From Siphlonurus alternatus (Eukaryota > Arthropoda > Insecta > Ephemeroptera > Siphlonuridae), in contig OX463778.1 in the NCBI GenBank assembly GCA_949825025.1, positions 22,253,551 to 22,317,550 on the forward strand: a DNA stretch of 64,000 nt, in the 5' to 3' direction. The notes beneath the pieces are model-generated. The model was not told the DNA's origin. It ran no database searches and saw only the letters and a program-made list of their open reading frames with translations. Every line of letters starts with the position of its first letter. Within the stretch, counting starts at the first letter, position 1. The position numbers were made by a program, and so were the translations under genes. Positions 47,901-61,594 of this stretch are shown one piece after another.

Positions 47901-49415
47901 ATACTGCCATGCGTATACATTAAATTTACGGTCATTGAAAACTTGATCAAAACTATATAGAAAAGAAAGGATCTTCTATTATATGACCCATGGATATTAA
48001 GTATTAGGAGAGATTAGATAATAAAGAAATATAAATATAAAAAATAAGGTAAATGTTAATAATAACACATTCCTTGAACTGATTAATGTAATTAAAAATC
48101 ACATCTCACGCAAATCAAACTTTATATTTTCCCACTAAGGGTGCTGCTAAAGTTGTCAATTATTTGTAGGACGGGCAAGATCAAGGGCATTGAACGCTTC
48201 CTGGGCACTATGGAGACCATGGAGCAGTCGCTGATCGAGGTGACGTCCGGCAGCGCCAAGTACGAGCACCAGCACCACGCCATCGTGTGGCGCATCAGCC
48301 GGCTGCCCAAGGAGGGACAAGGTGAGTTCCTTGCCAGTGATTGAAGCAACACTAATTTTAATTTCTCCCGTGTCAGTCAAGTAGTTTTGATTTTAAAAGC
48401 TAATTGGATTATTAATGAGGTGGCTCATGCTTATTTTAAAGTTACATTAAAATTTTAAATCCATTTTAATTTTAATTATTAAGATATAGTAGATATAGTA
48501 AATGTATCTTTAACTGATTTAATTTTAATATTCATCTTCATGTTTTAAAAGACAAAACGGACTAAAAAAAAATAGTTTCTTGATAGATACAACATATTTA
48601 AAACTGTCTTTTATGCGAAAATGCAACAATTTTTAATGCAAATCGTGCATGCGAAATATAAAAATAAAAGGTTTCTTTTTGAAATAATAATACATTTGCA
48701 TTTTGTCAAAATAAATAATAAAAAAAAAACATGGAGAGGGGTGGGGGGATTACATTTTCAAGGTGTTTAAATTTATAAGACTGCAAACATGCACATTTTA
48801 TGATGGGAAAAATGTTCAAAATTTACGTTTTATATATTATATGCGAACAGGAATAATAATAGTAAGGTATTATACATTTTTATTTTGCTTTATAAAGGAT
48901 GTCGACGAGTACAAATATTTATTTGTGCGTGTCTAAAAAAAAAAAATGAGCTCTCTTAATACTGTAATTATCTTTAATATCACCATTATATGATATCACT
49001 TATCATAATATAACTTTTAAAAAACGTGTCTATATAAGTATTTAACTTTTTTTGTTCTATTTCAGGTGCCTACACAAATCATGAATTTGTTTGTCGTTTT
49101 ACACTAACATCATATGATCAAATTCCCGATGAACTAGCAAAATATTGTTATTTAGAATTTACAATGCCATCAACACAAGTGTCTCATACAACTGTACGAT
49201 CTCTATCTGTTTGTGGTGACCGAGATGAGGATCCCCCAGAGAAATGTGTGCGTCATTTAGCACGCTTAGAGTACAGGATAGAAATTGAGCACACTCAAGG
49301 TTCAAATCCCAATAGTTACATCTCTGCTACACAAGTGAAGCCCGCAGCAGTACCAGAATCAGTAGCCGAGAAGCCGGAACCGGAAAAAGACTCGGACAGT
49401 GATTCTAGTAGCTAA
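38990..49415 (+). CDS. stnB: stoned B / stonin (second cistron)
   Basis: Exons: 38990-40742 (sharing an exon with the StnA end), 40947-41130, 41191-41399, 42580-42766, 42829-42962, 43836-44062, 45001-45235, 45901-46069, 46131-46245, 47346-47512, 48170-48321, 49066-49415. The sum is 3882 nt, 1293 aa, close to Drosophila StnB. NPF motifs at residues 11-13, 31-33, 49-51 and 71-73 plus a later RFNPFD bind EH-domain proteins. A long Pro/Ala-rich region follows. A stonin-homology and mu-homology domain runs from about residue 778 (RFWKKVFVRLVYQ, QYVFYKERPGVRPGQ, FKPPDACYIELLRFRV, VEIKCDILVPGF, EFVCRFTLTSYDQIP). Function known for the family: clathrin adaptor for synaptotagmin sorting in endocytosis. 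The tail is acidic (DSDSDSSS). The ATG context (A at -3, G at +4) is strong. Confidence 0.94.
43084..43447. repeat. near-perfect fold-back MITE (StnB intron)
   Basis: Arms of about 175 bp start cttaagggtaa and end ttacccttaag. Pairing is nearly perfect through gaacattttaaatttttttc and aaaaactagatcgtatttg to a centre at about 43265. It lies between StnB exons ending at 42962 and starting at 43836. High arm identity suggests a young insertion. Confidence 0.9.
44632..44811. mobile_element. hAT-like MITE, copy 2 (StnB intron)
   Basis: 180 bp, ends caggcgcggatcc and ggatccgcccctg, with an exact 8-bp duplication ttctcaac on both sides (44624-44631 and 44812-44819). The interior is nearly the same as copy 1. 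It sits about 190 bp upstream of the StnB exon starting at 45001. Confidence 0.93.
46272..46389. repeat. fold-back element, diverged copy (StnB intron)
   Basis: Ends cgtacagttgtcgcctt and gaggcgacgactgtac pair, with a diverged centre containing tattattatta. It starts about 25 bp after the donor at 46245. A related palindrome lies at 46584. Confidence 0.7.
46584..46707. repeat. fold-back element, well-paired copy (StnB intron)
   Basis: atcgcctcggaaaatttccc pairs with gggaaattttccaaggcgac. The inner arms ttaatcaccatgccc and gggcatggtgattaa are perfect. It shares the end motif (tcgcct) and the centre (ggccttgttaatc) with the copy at 46272. Confidence 0.85.
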
Positions 49416-49597
49416 GGGTGGGGTAGTAGGGACTGGGTGCACTCCTCCTACCCCCCAGTCTCCTCTTAATTTATGTATTTAAAACGCTATATTAACAGAA
49501 ATATCTATAAACATAAAAAAACGTAAAAAAATATGTATTCAAATTAAATTATATCAGGTGTCATTTATTCCAAGTGTTCATATGTATTATATATTAT

Positions 49598-49603
49598 AAT
49601 AAA
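49598..49603 (+). terminator. candidate polyadenylation signal of stoned
   Basis: AATAAA about 185 nt downstream of the StnB stop. Motif and position only. Confidence 0.45.
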
Positions 49604-52600
49604 ATATGCTAAGATAGGAGGGAGTGTAGTGATATGAAGTTTGATTTTTAAAAGTGGAGCAAACTGAACAAATTATTTTAGCATTTTTTTTTCATAATTA
49701 TCTCACTTTATTAAAAAAACTTTCTCGTAACATTATTTTTCATATTTTTTTGCAGTATAAAAAATACTTTAAATTATAATATGTATAAAACTTGAAAATT
49801 TATATTAAAAAAAAAGACATTAAGCTAATTTATCGCTCTTTTAAGCACCAATTTTATGTGATCAATCTTCTTATAGACGTAATCCCTGAAATTATTATTA
49901 ATATAATTGTATTGTTATATCATAAATATTGATATGCCAACATACGCGTATAATATACCACAATGAACTGTTCCTGGACCATGTACAGAGTTATAATTGT
50001 TTAATTGGTGGTGAATGTAATTAAGTGTGCACATTATTAGCTTGAAATTATTAATAAATAATAATAATAATTAGATTTAATTAGTTATGAACCAAAATTA
50101 AAATATTTGGGTATTGTGAGGCTATAATCTCAAGAATGGAAAAGTGGAACATCTCTCCAGAGGAGCACATATCGACCGATTGGTTCTTGTTAAACCGCTG
50201 TGCAGAGTTTATCAAGTAAATTGTTATCACTCTTAATATAGAGTGCTGGGAAAAGTTGTTTAATAATCGCAGCTATAGTAATATTAAAAAAAAAATAGGA
50301 GAAAATAATTGCTAAAAATTATACTATAAATAGGAGAAAAAAATACAATGTTGTCCATATTTTAGAAACTATAGCTTTAATTTATTTCTTGTCTAAAAAA
50401 CATGGAATTTTGTCATGTGAGCATAGGATTAAAGTTCCTGGATGTTCCCTAAGGACCTTACATAGGAAATTTAAATATTTCCTATTTATTGTCAACTTGG
50501 TCCTACCCTAAAACTTAACTCAGTTTTGGAAATAAATAAAAAATAGTCTATAGGAAAAAAAAATAAATAAGAAACTGTTAGATATTTCAAAGTTTAAAAA
50601 CAATTATAAAAAAAATATATTTTATTTTGCACATATATGAACGTAAATTATAACATTTAATATATTTAATTTTTTTTAATATGGTTTTGATTTTAATCAA
50701 TATGATACTTAATACGTGTCTATTGATTGAATATTTTCAATCACAAGCTCAATTCTTGTGAAAGCAGCAATATACCAAAGACATAAAAAAAGTTATAAAT
50801 GAAATAAATTGAACGTGAAAAAAAAATAATAATAATAATAATAAAAACGATTAAATGTAATCCAGAATAAATGAAGAAAAAATATTTACTATTTTCATTG
50901 TGTGGTAAGTGAGTGTATATTAATATTTATTATTTAATATTATATTTTACAAAACTTTGAGCATTTATTTAATTGCTCAGAATAATTTAAACTGGGAGTT
51001 GATATGTAAGCCTCCCAAAACGAGTGCAATCTAGTCAAATCAAGCGTTTTGGATTTCAACGTTGTCAACACTTGGCCAAAACGTTGTACATAATAAATAA
51101 AATATGTGGTATGTAAGTGTCGTGTTAATTGCTGTAGGAACCCAATGTATGGTAGATATGAATGTTTTTGGAGAAATAGAGTCTCCATGACAATACTGAA
51201 TGCCTACAGAACGTGTACAGTAGATATTATTAAAAATAGAAACCTCCAAAATTTCTTTGTGTTTTATCAGTAAAAACAAAAAAAAAAAAAAAGAATAACA
51301 TAATTATAAACAATGTATTCACCACATAACGGCACAACAATGCAGGGTTCATCTTATTATCTAAACCCCCTGTGTATAGCGTTAAAATTTAGTGTATTAT
51401 CCTACTCTGTAATGTATAAAAACAAAAAACAAAAAACATGGAAAAGGGATATTGTAAAATCCCAAAAATGCTGTAGTAAAATATTATGTATAATTTATTC
51501 TATGATAATTAAGCAGTATTAATTGTATGGAAAGAATAAAAAAAATGCAACGACAAATAATTATTGTTTCATTGCTGTAATATTCCAGCTCGTCAGCTTG
51601 CTTTGATGTGTTGCAGGTGTTCTGAAAATTGAGACAAAAGTCGATTATCAAACGACTCTACTACTCTCAATTTCAAAGTCTTTGGTCAACCATTTTTTGG
51701 TTGGACATATATAGTAAATGAACTTAGAGTACTTAGATGCCTTAAATCATGTCAATATGATCCTATAAAATAAACCAAAGATTCCAAAGAAACACGGAAA
51801 TAAAAATAATATACTGTACTATTTAAAACATAGGTTTACAAAAAATTTCCACTGTATTCCAAGAGTTAAAATATGACATGACTGTATTAAGTTAATGAAG
51901 TCAATTTAATTTCTGCAGTGTAAGAAAAGGTGCTTTTCAAGTAACAACTCGACTAAATAAGCATATTTTCCACACAAAATTTAAAAAATAATTAAATATA
52001 TATATATATATTCCAATTTTAATGTTACAGGTATTGTTCAATAAATTAAAACGACGTAATAATGAAGCAAGTGGTTATATGTTAATCAAATTTAATAAAT
52101 TCGATGATACGAGGGAAATAAATGTTTATTGAATTTAAAATTAGAAATGTATGTGCAGGAATAAATTTGATCGTTTTAAATATATTTTTTTTTCGGTGAA
52201 TGAAATTTACGCTGAACCGAAAATTCAATTTCGGTAGAATATGTGTAATAATAGGCATGGCTTGTTAAAAAGATTAGTGAATTCCATTAATTTGGACGAA
52301 ATAAAATTTGCATGATGTCATGCATGTGCGTCGTAAAATCTTGATGTTATACCCCAAATGTCACTATGCAAATTGCAAATAAACTAACAAAAGTAAGATG
52401 AAAAAATTGTTCATCCTCTTATCAACTTTATAACCCGATGATTTTTTGCTCTTTATGTCTGAGTTTTAAAAGACTGTGTGGCCTGTAGAATTAAATATTT
52501 TAATAATAGCTGTAGTTTTAATTTAAATTAAAAAAGGTAATGTAAAATTATAATGATGTGAAAGCAGGGTAAAAAACAACATTAGCATCATTGCAGCAGT

Positions 52601-53160
52601 TGTATACTTTTCAAGACATGGTTTCACCATCCTTCACTGCCTAACCCTAATTCATGCAGCAATGTAAATATAGAAACGAATTTATTACAAATCATAAGGA
52701 AGAATAAAATAATTATTTATATTTAGCATCAAACCACTGAATCGAAAACTTAATACATACTATAAGTTTTGGAATGCTGTGCATATATTTTTTGTAAACA
52801 TGTTTTAAATAGTAAATCAGTTTTATTTCCGTGTTTCTTTGGTGCACACGTTTCAAATATACGTCAAAGAATATTCAGTTTCCTTTTCCCTAAATGTAAC
52901 GTTATATTAAAATACAACTACGTAAAGCCTAACTCAGTGAGGTGAAAAGAGGGGTCGGGAAGCATTTTCTTATCTTGTTTGAACAGCTAGATGTTTGAAG
53001 TTGTTTGAACCCTTTGCATGAATGACATACATTCGTAATTATTGAGAGATTATACACGACAAAAATATTAACCGCCAACAATTTCTTTATAGCATCAATA
53101 TATAGATGAGAGTTCTAAAAAATACGTGAAAAAATTACATTCTTAACGCTTACGGAGTCT

Positions 53161-53302
53161 CAGGAGCGGATCCAAGGGTGGGGGGGCCCCTAAAAGGTCC
53201 CAAAATACATTGAAGGTGTTACCCCTCCCACTCAAAATTTTAACATTATGGGATACAGCAAACACCCCCCCCCCCCCGAACCGCGAGCTGGATCCGCTCC
53301 TG
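53161..53302. mobile_element. hAT-like MITE, copy 3 (intergenic)
   Basis: 142 bp, ends caggagcggatcc and ggatccgctcctg, with an exact 8-bp duplication cggagtct (53153-53160 and 53303-53310). It is shorter than the other copies through loss in the G/C tracts. It carries paired end changes (gagcgg/ccgctc) that keep the two ends complementary. Confidence 0.93.
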
Positions 53303-54022
53303 CGGAGTCTGCTGGTCTTTACAGAGGCCTGTGTAAAGCGCTGTGTGTTTTGTTGCTGGTCGTTCATCAAAAAGTGACCCCTGAGTAAAGTTCATCATGA
53401 CTTTCGATTTTTCTTTATTCATTTCAAAATTCATAAAATTGTTAATTATTTAATTGCATATTATGTTATGTCATCATAAATTAATTTTTAATTGAAGCTT
53501 AAAGATTAGTTTCCTTTCAATTTTATATCACAAAGACAGAGAGCAATTTTTTCAGATACCGCCTTAATTGCAGCAGCTATATTGTTTTAATTTTTTGTTC
53601 TTCGTAAAAATTTCATTTAATTGATTGCGGAATCAAAATCATATACTATCATGCAGTATTATAATGGTAATCGAACGTGACGCGCGTTCACGAAGCCCCT
53701 TTGGGAAATGAGGGTAGGCAACCCTCCTGACGCGGCAGCTCAAACAATAAAATTGCTTATTGCACCAGGCGTTTCTTTGAAAATGTTGTCATATTAAAAC
53801 TTATAATTGGACAAATATCAGCAAGTACTCTGTTAGCACGTAATTATATGTGTAACAATATATCAATATACAATATAAATTTATAATTAATATTGTACAA
53901 TATTGAATTTATTTAACAGTAAGATATTCCTATTGTATTAATGTTGTAATTGTTGAATCTGTCACTTTGAATTATGATATAAAGCAGCCTTCCTCCCCTC
54001 TCCCCCCCCCCCAAAAAAAAGG

Positions 54023-54025
54023 AAA

Positions 54026-54084
<59 letters not shown>

Positions 54085-54085
54085 A
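54023..54085. repeat. (AAAT)n microsatellite
   Basis: About 15 tandem aaat units. In minus-strand frames it translates as FIYL repeats, which extends an open frame past the HDAC8 exon artificially. Confidence 0.95.
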
Positions 54086-54177
54086 GGAGCTGCATCTGTC
54101 CTTGAACGCACATTTCTGCATACACAAAATATGGCACCTTGCAACCTTGTAAACATTGGGAAAAAAGATTGCCTCAC

Positions 54178-56782
54178 CTGTTATTGTTTTTATCACAGTT
54201 TGCAAGTACTCGGAAGTGTTTAAGTCCTCTCGCATTCCTTCAGGTATATGAAGTTCATATGAGTAGCCACCACCATAGTCCAGGAAGTACTAAAAAATTG
54301 GGATAGATAATTTTTAAAATTAGAATGTTAACAACTTAATTTAAATTATTGACATGATTCTTACCTTGTGTTCAGGAATGTCATTTGCAATTGGTTTGTT
54401 GATGATCAGAGAGGTAAGATATGCCCAAAGTCGAGCAGCGTTTGCAAAATTATACCCTCCTAAAGCATAAAATATTATATATAAAGAACACATATTATTA
54501 TGTGCAAGAAAACTATTTCAAAGTTTTTTTTTTTAATTTAATTAGTAAAAAATAAAAAAGAAAGGAAACAGACAGTTAGCCCTTACCTCCGCCAAGGAAC
54601 AGTGTAGGCAGGTTCCAAGCAAGCACCTGCTCAACACACTGTCCGATGCCTTTTAGAGTGAGAGAGAATTGACCGAGGGGATCTTTGCTGAGCCCGTCAG
54701 CCCCACACTGGACTACCAATGCTTCAGGGGCAAATGCGGCAAGCACCTCCTCTGAAACACTGCACACAAACAAGCAATAAATTTTACACTTTCTTCAAAA
54801 TCTTATCTTCAAAACAGTATAAATCATTTGAAAATAATTTGATTTGGCTATACAATCAATTATCTGATGCATCCCATAAATTGCATTTATGATATTGTAG
54901 CTTACTTTTCATTACAAGCACTACCAAATATACTTTCAAACCATTAATTTAAACATTTAAACAAGTTTGATCGTCTTAACAAATTATCTGACTGTGAGGT
55001 TAGGCAACTTAACCTGCATCAAGGAATTAATTTACATTACAATATGCAGCACTGCATATCGTCATGGTAGCATCCTGGTGTCTAACTTAGTAAAAAGTTG
55101 CCTTTGGTAAATTAAACGCTATATATTACTATACCACTGCAATATGTAGGTGGCAAGATTTTTAAAATTTCATCTTGCCCCTACTGCACACATAATATAT
55201 ATTATAACTCATTACATTTTCATGTTGAACGAGTTGCCTAGCCTCTGAGCTAATCTCTAGCTAGCCTCTAAGCTAGCCTCTAAGCTCTAATGATATAGAG
55301 GAGATATAGAATGATAATTTAAACTTTGAGCCTGGATATTGTGTACTTCAATAATTTTATCTAAAACAATATTTAACATACCTATTGAAGATAGAGGTCA
55401 GACTGGTATCTGACAGACCTGCTCTGAGAGGAACGTTTACAGAGTAGAAGCGTCCAGAGCCCTCACCAACCTCCTCGAGTGCCCCAGAACATGGGAAGAA
55501 GCCAGGCTCAAGCAGGTGCAGAGACAGAGTCATCACACGGCAGTCAGATGCAAATGCCTTCTCCACACCATTGCCTGTTGACATTGGGACGAGAGAAGTA
55601 AAAATAAATATTACTGGATAAATATAAATATAACCAGGTACAGTATTTAATTTATGTCTGTAATTAATTGTACAGTAATAACTTACCGTGATGAACATCT
55701 AAGTCAATGTAGAGGACTCGAGAAAACTTTTCAAGTAACTTATAAATGGCCAGGGCAATATCATTAACATAACAAAATCCTTGTGCTTCAGATCTGAATA
55801 AAAGGGGAAAAAAAATACCTATAATTATATTGATGTAGATTTCAGCTAAATTAATTTAAACAATTTTTTTAAAATTTTGATTTCCAGATGATATAAATAA
55901 TATACTCTCCTTTCTCTCCATCATATCTATAGTATAAATATATGCCCGACATCTCATACAATATGGATATCTATAGCATTGGTAAGTTTTATACTACCCG
56001 TATATATGTCAGTTATGATATTGTGAAAGATATTGACTCACTTCTGAGCATGGTGCCAGCCCCCACACCAGTTAATCGCTCGTTGTGTTCTTGCAGCAGT
56101 CAACTCCTCCGCAGCTTGCAACGAAGCTCCAGCAATAAGCCGAGCAAAATTGAACATTCTGTATAATATTGGGCAGTCGTATTCTGAAAAATACATACAA
56201 ATTGGACTAAATTCACATGACATGCCTGTAGCATAGCACACAGATCAGTTGACATACTGCTTCATCTCTTTCATATATGACATGACAGAGAGGGTATATA
56301 TATATAATAATTATCACATGGGGCAGACTAAAATTATTATTAAGAGTTTTAAAATTACCTAGTCCAAAGCCATCCATCTGGTCCTCAGACTTCTGGCCTG
56401 TTAGATTTTCTTCTTTGTTTGCAACTCTCAAAAAATTTACATAAGATTTCTCATGAAATTTGCAGAGCTCTCGGTGAGAGGCAGGTCTACTAGAAATAAC
56501 TTCTAACTCTGGCAGCAGTTTGTAGGCTTTTATTAAGCTGTGAACCATTGAGGCCTGAAGAGCATGAAAAAGACATAATATATAAGTAAAAAAATTTAAA
56601 ACAAGGAATATAATTATATTGTGTTAGAACAGTTTGATGGTATATATGTCAATGAAATTTTTGTGATTTAATTTCAACCATGCTGTGCATATTGAACTCA
56701 CTCTTCCCTTCAAAATTGGAATTTTGTTACACTGCTTCATTAAATTTTTGTCCCAGATGTAAACTGTTTTTTGGGATGTCAT
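54178..56782 (-). CDS. HDAC8: histone deacetylase 8 (class I HDAC), 3' end incomplete
   Basis: Exons (descending): 56782-56702, 56554-56359, 56183-56042, 55793-55687, 55574-55382, 54759-54587, 54459-54365, 54289-54178; 366 codons plus one base, all phases consistent. Zn-dependent lysine deacetylase. Visible catalytic features: GGWHHA (tandem His), [14 protein letters not shown] (Asp and His zinc ligands), [13 protein letters not shown] (third zinc ligand), LGGGGYN (transition-state Tyr), and GEYDCP matching the substrate-binding Asp loop. RASMVHSL preserves the serine region that PKA phosphorylates in human HDAC8. Exon 1 ([14 protein letters not shown]..) was found by splice and phase. Human HDAC8 ends about six residues after the donor at 54178, so one tiny final exon is missing; reading through gives an implausible FIYL tail. 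No long class IIa extension. Confidence 0.93.
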
Positions 56783-57237
56783 TATAAATGAAGAATTGTG
56801 AATATAAAGGTAAACAGCAGAGAGCTTTCAGACTTTCAAACGCTATCCCTCTTGGCACTCATTTGTTGATATCAGCTGGTTCGACGAGCTGGTTATCAGG
56901 GACGTTGCTAGGGACAAGGGAGCCTTGTCCCGAATCGGGACAAGGCAGTGTTCAACGCATGCGCACTACGCTACTCTAACTGGCGGCATATTATGCAGTT
57001 TTATGCTGCCTTGTCCCGAAGAAAAAGACTCGGGACACGGCACTTTCATATACAAGCGCCATATATCATATATGTAATGTTAATTATATGCTACAGCAGC
57101 GCAACATGTTAACTGCCGGCGCATGGAACAATCGACCGAATTAAGTTAAGATCATATATACTGGAATTAAAATATAAAACTTCAATAAACACTTCAAAGT
57201 ATATAATCAATAATGATATTATAAAAATTATTATTTT

Positions 57238-57240
<3 letters not shown>

Positions 57241-57321
<81 letters not shown>
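57241..57321. repeat. long TA run, left arm
   Basis: About 40 TA units in the left arm of the fold-back element, with further runs at about 57405-57440 and 57545-57624. Mirror runs in the right arm are listed separately. Confidence 0.9.
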
Positions 57322-57327
<6 letters not shown>

Positions 57328-57399
57328 TTTATATACATAAAATATATATAACAAATTAATTTAATATCTTTAATGATGAATTCATCGTGGAATTTTCGA

Positions 57400-57445
<46 letters not shown>

Positions 57446-57548
57446 ACTATTTATTATATTTATATATATATATATGTGTGTATTGAATATATTTTGTTAA
57501 TTTTGGAATTTTAATCATCAATCATATATATATATATACATATATATA

Positions 57549-57629
<81 letters not shown>

Positions 57630-57732
57630 TGATTGAAGATTTTTTATAATATATAATTAATTATATATATAACATAATATTATATATATACTAATTAATT
57701 ATTTTTATTTTATTTATTCACATTAAATATTG

Positions 57733-57888
57733 TCGCGTCTACACGTGGTATAGAGCGTATAGTATATTATATACACGTCCTGAGTTGCATGAGCGCTGTG
57801 GACCCGCATGCACTCGTTGTTGGCCAGCCCAACTCAGGACGTATAATATATTATATATATACGCTCGAATCTACCCTAGACGCGATCC
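57733..57888. repeat. small palindromic insertion in the fold-back left arm
   Basis: Ends cgcgtctac and its partner in tagacgcga pair, as do gagcgtata/tatacgctc and cgtcctgagttg/caactcaggacg, with a GC-richer loop. The right arm of the large element lacks it, so it probably inserted later or was lost from one side. Confidence 0.75.
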
Positions 57889-58029
57889 ATAATATTAAAT
57901 TAATTCATATTGTTGACATCATATAGTAACTGCATGCATGCCTTCATGCAGTATAATATCTTGTCTCGATTGCAGACAGCATCAGCCTTAAATTATAAAG
58001 CTATTTAATTCAACATTCAACGTTAAATC

Positions 58030-60690
58030 GTATATGTTATAGGACTCCCGTGTCCCGAGTGGAGACACGGCAGTATTTTTATATAGTGATTTTCAATTTA
58101 ATAAATTCTATTTTGACTGCCTTGTCTCGATTGCAGACACGGCAGTCTAAAATAAAGCTATTTCAACGTTAAATAGTGTATGTTATAGAACTCCCGTGTC
58201 TCGAGTGGAGACACGGCAGTTTTTTATATAGTGATTTTCAATTTAATAAATTCTATTTTGACTGCCTTGTCTCGATTGCAGACACGGCAGTCTAAAATAA
58301 AGCTATTTCAACGTTAAAACGTATATGTTATAGGACTCCCGTGTCCCGAGTGGAGACACGGCAGTTTTTTTATATATAGTGATTTTCAATTTAATAAATT
58401 CTATTTTGACTGCCTTGTCTCGATTGCAGACACGGCAGTCTAAAATAAAGCTATTTCAACGTTAAATCGTATATGTTATAGGACGTACTCCCGTGTCCCG
58501 AGTGGAGACACGGCAGTTTTTTTATATGGTAAATTTACATTTAATAAGTTCTATTTTGACTGCCTTGTCTCGATTGCAGACACGGCAGTCTAAAATAAAG
58601 CTATTTCAACGTTAAATCGTATATGTTATAGGACGTACTCCCGTGTCCCGAGTGGAGACACGGCAGTTTTTTTATATGGTAAATTTACATTTAATAAGTT
58701 CTATTTTGACTGCCTTGTCTCGATTGCAGACACGGCAGTCTAAAATAAAGCTTTTTTAACGTTAAATCGTATATGTTATAGGACTCCCGTGTCCCGAGTG
58801 GAGACACGGCAGTTTTTCTATATGGTAAATTTAAATTTAATAAGTTCTATTTTGACTGCCTTGTCTCGATTGCAGACACGGCAGTCTAAAATAAAGCTTT
58901 TTTAACGTTAAATCGTGTATGTTATAGGACTCCCGTGTCCCGAGTGGAGACACGGCAGTTTTTTTATATGATAAATTTAAATTTAATGAGTTCTATTTTG
59001 ACTGCCTTGCCTCGATTGCAGACACGGCAGTCTAAAATAAAGCTTTTTTAACGTTATATAAATCGTATATATGTTATAGGATTCCCGTGTCCCGAGTGGA
59101 GACACGGCAGTTTTTTTATATGGTGATTTTACATTTAATAAGTTCTATTTTGACTGCATTGTCTCGATTGCAGACACGGCAGTCTAAAAAAAAGCTTTTT
59201 TAACGTTAAATCGTATATGTTATAGGACTCCCGTGTCCCGAGTGGAGACACGGCAGTTTTTTATATGGTGATTTTAGATTTAATAAATTCTATTTTGACT
59301 CCCTTGTCTCGATTGCAGACACGGCAGTCTAAAATAAAGCTTTTTTAACGTTAAATCGTATATGTTATAGGACTCCCGTGTCCCGAGTGGAGACACGGCA
59401 GTTTTTTTATATGGTAATTTACATTTAATAAATTCTATTTTGACTCCCTCTTGTCTTGATTGCAGACACGGCAGTCTAAAATAAAGCTTTTTTTAACGTT
59501 AAATCGTATATGTTATAGGACTCCCGTGTCCCGAGTGGAGACACGGCAGTTTTTTTATATGGTGATTTTAGATTTAATAAATTCTATTTTGACTCCCTTG
59601 TCTCGATTGCAGACACGGCAGTCTAAAATAAAGCTTTTTTAACGTTATATAAATCGTATATATGTTATAGGCCTCCCGTGTCCCGAGTGGAGACACGGCA
59701 GTTTTTTTATATGGTGATTTTAGATTTAATAAATTCTATTTTGACTCCCTTGTCTCGATTGCAGACACGGCAGTCTAAAATAAAGCTATTTCAACGTTAA
59801 ATCGTATATGTTATAGCACTCCCGTGTCCCGAGTGGAGACACGGCAGTTTTTTTATATAGTGATTTTCAATTTAATAAATTCTATTTTGACTGCCTTGTC
59901 TCGATTGCAGACACGGCAGTCTAAAATAAAGGTATTTCAACGTTAAATCGTATATGTTATAGCACTCCCGTGTCCCGAGTGGAGACACGGCAGTTTTTTT
60001 ATATAGTGATTTTCAATTTAATAAATTCTATTTTGACTGCCTTGTCTCGATTGCAGACACGGCAGTCTAAAATAAAGCTTTTTTAACGTTAAAACGTATA
60101 TGTTATAGGACTCCCGTGTCCCGAGTGGAGACACGGCAGTTTTTTTATATAGTGATTTTCAATTTAATAAATTTTATTTTGACTGCCTTGTCTCGATTGC
60201 AGACACGGCAGTCTAAAATGAAGCTATTTCAACGTTAAATCGTATATGTTAAAGCACTCCCGTGTCCCGAGTGGAGACACGGCAGTTTTTTTATATAGTG
60301 ATTTTCAATTTAATAAATTCTATTTTGACTGCCTTGTCTCGATTGCAGACACGGCAGTCTAAAATAAAGGTATTTCAACGTTAAATCGTATATGTTATAG
60401 CACTCCCGTGTCCCGAGTGGAGACACGGCAGTTTTTTTATATAGTGATTTTCAATTTAATAAATTTTATTTTGACTGCCTTGTCTCGATTGCAGACACGG
60501 CAGTCTAAAATAAAGCTTTTTTAACGTTAAATCGTATATGTTATAGGACTCCCGTGTCCCGAGTGGAGACACGGCAGTTTTTTTATATATAGTGATTTTC
60601 AATTTAATAAATTCTATTTTGACTGCCTTGTCTCGATTGCAGACACGGCAGTCTAAAATAAAGCTTTTTTAACGTTAAATCGTATATGTT
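58030..60690 (+). repeat. tandem array, ~147-bp monomer, ~18 copies
   Basis: Each monomer has two hairpins. One pairs CCGTGTC with GACACGG around ccgagtgga. The other pairs ctgcc-ttgtct with agacac-ggcag around cgattgc. Between them are AT-rich linkers containing aataaattctattttgac and aacgttaaatcgtatatgtt. Copies differ by small substitutions and 1-8-nt indels; neighbouring subsets share variants (for example agctttttt against agctatttc), which suggests local duplication. Confidence 0.95.
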
Positions 60691-60699
60691 TTTTTTATA

Positions 60700-61115
60700 A
60701 AAAAAACTGCCATCTCTCCACTCGGGACACGGGAGTCCAATAACAATACGATTTAACGTTGAAATAGCTTTATTTTAGACTGCCGTGTCTGCAATCGAGA
60801 CAAGGCAGTCAAAATAGAATTTATTAAATTGAAAATCACTATATAAAAAAACTGCCGTGTCTCCACTCGGGACACGGGAGTGCTATAACATATACGATTT
60901 AACGTTGAAATAGCTTTATTTTAGACTGCCGTGTCTGCAATCGAGACAAGGCAGTCAAAATAGAATTTATTAAATTGAAAATCACTATATAAAAAAACTG
61001 CCGTGTCTCCACTCGGAACACGGGAGTGCTATAACATATACGATTTAACGTTGAAATAGCTTATTTATTTTAGACTGCCGGGTACACGTCTGCAATCGAG
61101 ACATGAAGGCAGTTA
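60700..61115 (-). repeat. inverted part of the tandem array, ~3 copies
   Basis: The same monomer as the 58.0-60.7 kb array in reverse complement (ccactcgggacacgggag at about 60718, 60855 and 61008). The junction with the forward array is a T-run/A-run near 60690-60705. The last copy decays into the right arm. Confidence 0.92.
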
Positions 61116-61385
61116 ACAATATGATATGTCATTGCAACTGTATGAATTAATTTAATACACGATGTATTATATTTTAATGTGCATGAATATATATAAATTA
61201 AAATAAAAATAATGAATTGGTTATATATTATATTATTATACAATATTAAAATTATAAAAAATCTTCAAGCATTTAATATATATTATACTGTATATATATA
61301 TACATGAAATATAATATATATATCTTCATGATTGCCATGATCAGTTAAATTCCAATTAACGTAATATATATTCAATACAATTAAA

Positions 61386-61449
<64 letters not shown>

Positions 61450-61533
61450 GAATGTATTATGTTTATATATTATGTATATTTTTATGCCTATATAACAGCT
61501 AGAGAATAAATTAATTATTATAATATACGCCCA

Positions 61534-61591
<58 letters not shown>
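61386..61591. repeat. long TA runs, right arm
   Basis: Two runs (61386-61443 and 61539-61591) that mirror the TA runs of the left arm. Lengths differ, as expected for microsatellites within an old inverted pair. Confidence 0.9.

Positions 61592-61594
<3 letters not shown>

Larger units (their letters stand above)
49416..54177. other. intergenic interval stoned to HDAC8 (convergent 3' ends)
   Basis: No supported coding exons. It contains the stoned 3' UTR, hAT MITE copy 3 (53161-53302), an (AAAT)n tract (54023-54085) and otherwise AT-rich sequence. The last HDAC8 exon, expected to be only a few codons, should lie in its right part but was not identified. Confidence 0.5.

Noticed and set aside
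53972..54235. HDAC8 exon 8 continuing as an open frame into FIYL repeats
   Set aside because: The extension is the translation of an (AAAT)n microsatellite. A good donor at 54178 lies exactly where human HDAC8 is about six residues from its end, so a tiny missing last exon is more likely.
57950..61115. CRISPR-like array (regular short repeats with palindromes)
   Set aside because: Whole ~147-bp units repeat, including the linkers; there are no unique spacers, and the context is a eukaryotic fold-back transposon.
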